16,082 nt of DNA from Acidimicrobiaceae bacterium (GTDB taxonomy: Bacteria > Actinomycetota > Acidimicrobiia > Acidimicrobiales > Ilumatobacteraceae). Positions 13,592 through 16,082 of this stretch are shown in pieces. The number at the start of each line of letters is the position of its first letter. Within the stretch, counting starts at the first letter, position 1. Location: positions 1-16,082 of the forward strand of contig CANKVI010000011.1 in assembly GCA_947487095.1 (NCBI GenBank), given 5' to 3'. The notes beneath the pieces were generated by a model. The model searched no databases. It was not told where the DNA came from and saw only the letters and a list, made by a program, of their open reading frames with translations. Position numbers and translations under genes: made by a program.

Positions 13592-16030
13592 CTCGGCTGT
13601 CTGTTTGCTACGACGTCGGGTTACGACAATCCACGCGATACCAGCAAAGGACAGCAAGTAAGCGACGTAATCAAGCATGGTCCAGCCGTAATGCATATTC
13701 ACATTGGTGCTCGTTGGGATTACCACCATCATGTTTGGTGCAACGCGATACGGGCCTTTAGCTCCATCTACTTTCCAGTTAGGGAAGTAGCTCACTCGTA
13801 CCAAAACCGGAACGCCTACTTTGTCAACCGAGAAACGCACGCTCTCTTGGCCAATATTTACATTGCTGACCACCACAGGTTCTAAAGGAACTGGCGTAAG
13901 TGCAGTTGCAGGCTTCACCACATCAACTCGTCGATTATTGGAATTTGGTTCACCTTCGCGCAGCGATTCGTCCACGACTACGTCAATCCTTTGCCATTCG
14001 CTTGGACCATCGTCCGCAATTGGGGTCGTCCAGGTTTCTGGGTGTTGGAACCAACTCGTACCAACTTCAAGCCAGCGTTCACGAGGGTTACTAGAAGAAA
14101 TGTTTGCCACTACCGGCTGAGTAGCCAACGGTGTCACCACATCGCTGTTCGCTACTCGGTACACCACCCAAGGACCTGAACGTGCAACTTCGGTAAGTCC
14201 TTCCTGTTGCGACGCCTGTGCAATCGCTTCTGGCGTGAACCCCATGAAGTACTTCACGCCAAGTTCTTGCAAATATCGCACACCGATCGCTGCGTCGTTG
14301 TTGTCATAACGCAATTCGCGCACTGGGTTGCTGCTTTGTTTCGACATAGCCGCCGCAGTAATGAAGTGGTACGGAGTGCTTCCAGCAGCTTCAAAGAACA
14401 ACCCTTCCATAGAACTAATGCAGCCATCGGTCCAGAACGGAAGCAACATGAGCGCCATCGTCGTTCCGTATTTATTCAGCTCCCCGCTGTTTTCCCACAG
14501 CGCTCGCCCGCAGCCCTGTGTCGAATCTTCACCCAGCTGTTTCATCGTTTGAACAACGCTGTAATACTCGCCGTAAGCGCTCTTGCCCTCATAGCCAGTG
14601 AAATTCCAACGCGCCCAACCATCCACAAATCCATCATTTGTTGATTTGGTTCGAAGTGGTCCCCATACATACTCGTATTGACCGGCCGAATTCACTCGAG
14701 TTGAACCAAACGGAAGTTCCTGAAATCGAAACCCAATTGCCATCAGAATAAACAAAGTAAAACCGGAGAGCAGCGCAAGATTAAATGTGAAGTTGTCACG
14801 AGGTTTTGCAATATCAAGAACAACAGGAGTTCCAGCTTCCATCCGTGCAATGCGTGACATGGACTTCATTCGAAGCGCGAACGCTGCGAGCTCATACAAC
14901 CCGACAGCAAAAAGGAAATACCTCAGCAAATAAAAGAACGGCAAAACACGCGGATTCCACAACAACCCAATGACCGGCAAACTATTGCGCGCAATGAACA
15001 CTCCAGCTGCAAGCACTAGCGTCATCAGCGTTATCCACGTGCCCGCTTTATGCCTGCTTCGCACTAGCGAAATCGCACCAATAATCGCCAGTGCGGTTAT
15101 TGAAACATCAAGCAAAATGTGCAAAGGAAAAAACATCTTCCAGAACGAGTCAGTAGCCCCGCTTGGCCGCGGCTCGTACTTCATGTCTGTCATATAAGCG
15201 TGACTCGTAACGAATGGAATCACCCAGAACGAAGAAAGCAATACGGCCAATGCAATTACTTTTGCCCCAAACTGCAATGATTCGCGCCTATTCCACACCA
15301 CCAGCATGAGTGCTGCACCACCAAACACGAACAGCAGAACAATTCCATGACTCAACGCCGATAGCGAAATGATGATGGCAGCAGAGACTCGATGCTTACC
15401 TGTGTCTAATCCTTTAGCAAGCAAAGCAAAGCCCAGCATGGCAAGCGATAACGAAATCGAGAACGAAAACTCTCCCGCCATCGTTGATGCGATATTGCCA
15501 CCATAAATAGTGAAGCTTTCATCAAACAAAAAGATGGTTGCCGCAATCGCAAAGAGTTCAGGCAATGGATAAGCGAACTTTGCAAATCGACCAAACAGCC
15601 AGGTCGTATACGGAAGCGCCAAGATACCTATGACGGCGATGATCTTGATGGCAATGCCATACGGCAAAACCACATCTAGCAACACAATCATCAGCGCCGG
15701 AACCACCATATAGAACCGATAAATCGGAAGACCGGAGTACCAGTCCATACTCCAACCAGACAGTTTGAAATTCGTGAGCAAATGGTCTCGCAAATACGCT
15801 GGTGCCCAAACATGGGCACCCATGTCACCACCTGTTGGAATGTTGTTTCGCAAAATGAGATTTGGGTGAAGGGCCAGCAGCAAGAAGATCGTTGGGCCAG
15901 CAACGGCGATAATCGTCGACAACTTCTTCCAATAAGCCGCGTTTAGTTCGAACCGATTTACTTTGATATTGGTCACATCTTCGTTTTGCGCATCGAAATC
16001 AATTTCGTCGTGCGTCACTTCAGGTTCCAC
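13589..16030 (-). CDS. Polytopic membrane protein, GT-C-like / PTPS-related family
   Basis: Large membrane protein resembling the '6-pyruvoyl-tetrahydropterin synthase related' family, a misleading name for proteins that look like GT-C glycosyltransferases using lipid-linked sugars. Of 813 aa, about 1-37 are cytoplasmic, then roughly eleven membrane segments lie between 38 and 435. An extracytoplasmic domain of about 350 residues (436-784) and a last membrane segment (785-804) with an RRRSKQ tail follow. The first outer loop carries GGDMGAHVWAP (67-77) and WSMDWYSGLPIYRFY (93-107), the region where GT-C enzymes keep a catalytic Asp; Asp69 and Asp96 are candidates. SFTIYGGNIAS (172-182) is another family block. 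The C-terminal YFPNWKVDGAKGPYRV segment recalls YfhO-type proteins. The start is a GTG. Lying just before manB, it may use a mannose-derived donor; that is inference. Confidence 0.8.
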   Translation of the reverse strand: MEPEVTHDEIDFDAQNEDVTNIKVNRFELNAAYWKKLSTIIAVAGPTIFLLLALHPNLILRNNIPTGGDMGAHVWAPAYLRDHLLTNFKLSGWSMDWYSGLPIYRFYMVVPALMIVLLDVVLPYGIAIKIIAVIGILALPYTTWLFGRFAKFAYPLPELFAIAATIFLFDESFTIYGGNIASTMAGEFSFSISLSLAMLGFALLAKGLDTGKHRVSAAIIISLSALSHGIVLLFVFGGAALMLVVWNRRESLQFGAKVIALAVLLSSFWVIPFVTSHAYMTDMKYEPRPSGATDSFWKMFFPLHILLDVSITALAIIGAISLVRSRHKAGTWITLMTLVLAAGVFIARNSLPVIGLLWNPRVLPFFYLLRYFLFAVGLYELAAFALRMKSMSRIARMEAGTPVVLDIAKPRDNFTFNLALLSGFTLFILMAIGFRFQELPFGSTRVNSAGQYEYVWGPLRTKSTNDGFVDGWARWNFTGYEGKSAYGEYYSVVQTMKQLGEDSTQGCGRALWENSGELNKYGTTMALMLLPFWTDGCISSMEGLFFEAAGSTPYHFITAAAMSKQSSNPVRELRYDNNDAAIGVRYLQELGVKYFMGFTPEAIAQASQQEGLTEVARSGPWVVYRVANSDVVTPLATQPVVANISSSNPRERWLEVGTSWFQHPETWTTPIADDGPSEWQRIDVVVDESLREGEPNSNNRRVDVVKPATALTPVPLEPVVVSNVNIGQESVRFSVDKVGVPVLVRVSYFPNWKVDGAKGPYRVAPNMMVVIPTSTNVNMHYGWTMLDYVAYLLSFAGIAWIVVTRRRSKQTAE

Positions 16031-16036
16031 GTAGTC

Positions 16037-16042
16037 AGCCTA
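16037..16042 (-). promoter_or_regulatory. Candidate leaderless -10 box for the GT-C-like gene (TAGGCT)
   Basis: TAGGCT lies at exactly -12 to -7 from the GTG at 16030. There is no Shine-Dalgarno. The 52 nt from 16031 to the window edge hold nothing else I can support; they may include the 3' end of a preceding minus-strand gene, but too few codons are visible. Confidence 0.5.
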
Positions 16043-16082
16043 GGTGTACCAGCACTCGCTAGCGCGTCAGCGCCATGACTGT

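Noticed and set aside
1..16082. Mobile element, CRISPR array, toxin-antitoxin, defence or prophage genes
   Set aside because: No transposase, integrase, direct repeat array or unknown gene cluster is visible; every gene belongs to a common chromosomal family.

Overview
The window is an almost gap-free stretch of chromosomal core genes, most likely from a streamlined, mid-GC Actinomycetota. A freshwater Acidimicrobiia-type lineage is my best guess; that placement is inference, without a search. Supporting signs are an S-adenosylhomocysteinase of the long, insert-bearing (mycobacterial-type) form, a MenB with Asp at the bicarbonate-site position, a group II truncated haemoglobin of the GlbO type, an Stf0-like sulfotransferase, a cysteine-poor Trm112-like protein beside phosphomannomutase and ahcY, and repeated TANNNT hexamers 7-12 nt before start codons.

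Layout. Bases 1-2457 (+ strand): the 3' part of an Stf0-family sulfotransferase, menB (menaquinone synthesis) and a SpoU/TrmH-family RNA 2'-O-methyltransferase. Bases 2458-9855 (- strand, read right to left): comF, secA, prfB, ftsE, ftsX, a crotonase (echA-like) and glbO, forming one tight head-to-tail run for protein export, translation termination and division-site control. Bases 9875-10519 (+): a YczE-family membrane protein, divergent from comF. Bases 10524-16030 (-): a GT-C/PTPS-related polytopic membrane protein, phosphomannomutase (manB), a Trm112-like protein and ahcY, another tight run.

Apart from the 52 nt at the right edge, non-coding DNA totals about 162 nt in 16 kb and the longest gap is 35 nt. 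There is no room for classical leaders, riboswitches or terminators between most genes. No RNA genes, insertion sequences, CRISPR arrays or long repeats were seen.

I do not see a novel defence, mobile or biosynthetic system; every gene belongs to a known family. The most interesting signal is regulatory. Five starts have TANNNT at exactly -12 to -7, where a -10 box would sit if the mRNA began at the start codon (leaderless mRNA). In two places the upstream gene's TAG stop codon forms the first half of such a hexamer. Other points are the missing hpf between comF and secA, a crotonase-glbO pair where smpB often follows ftsX, and two convergent gene pairs with stop codons 0 and 4 nt apart.
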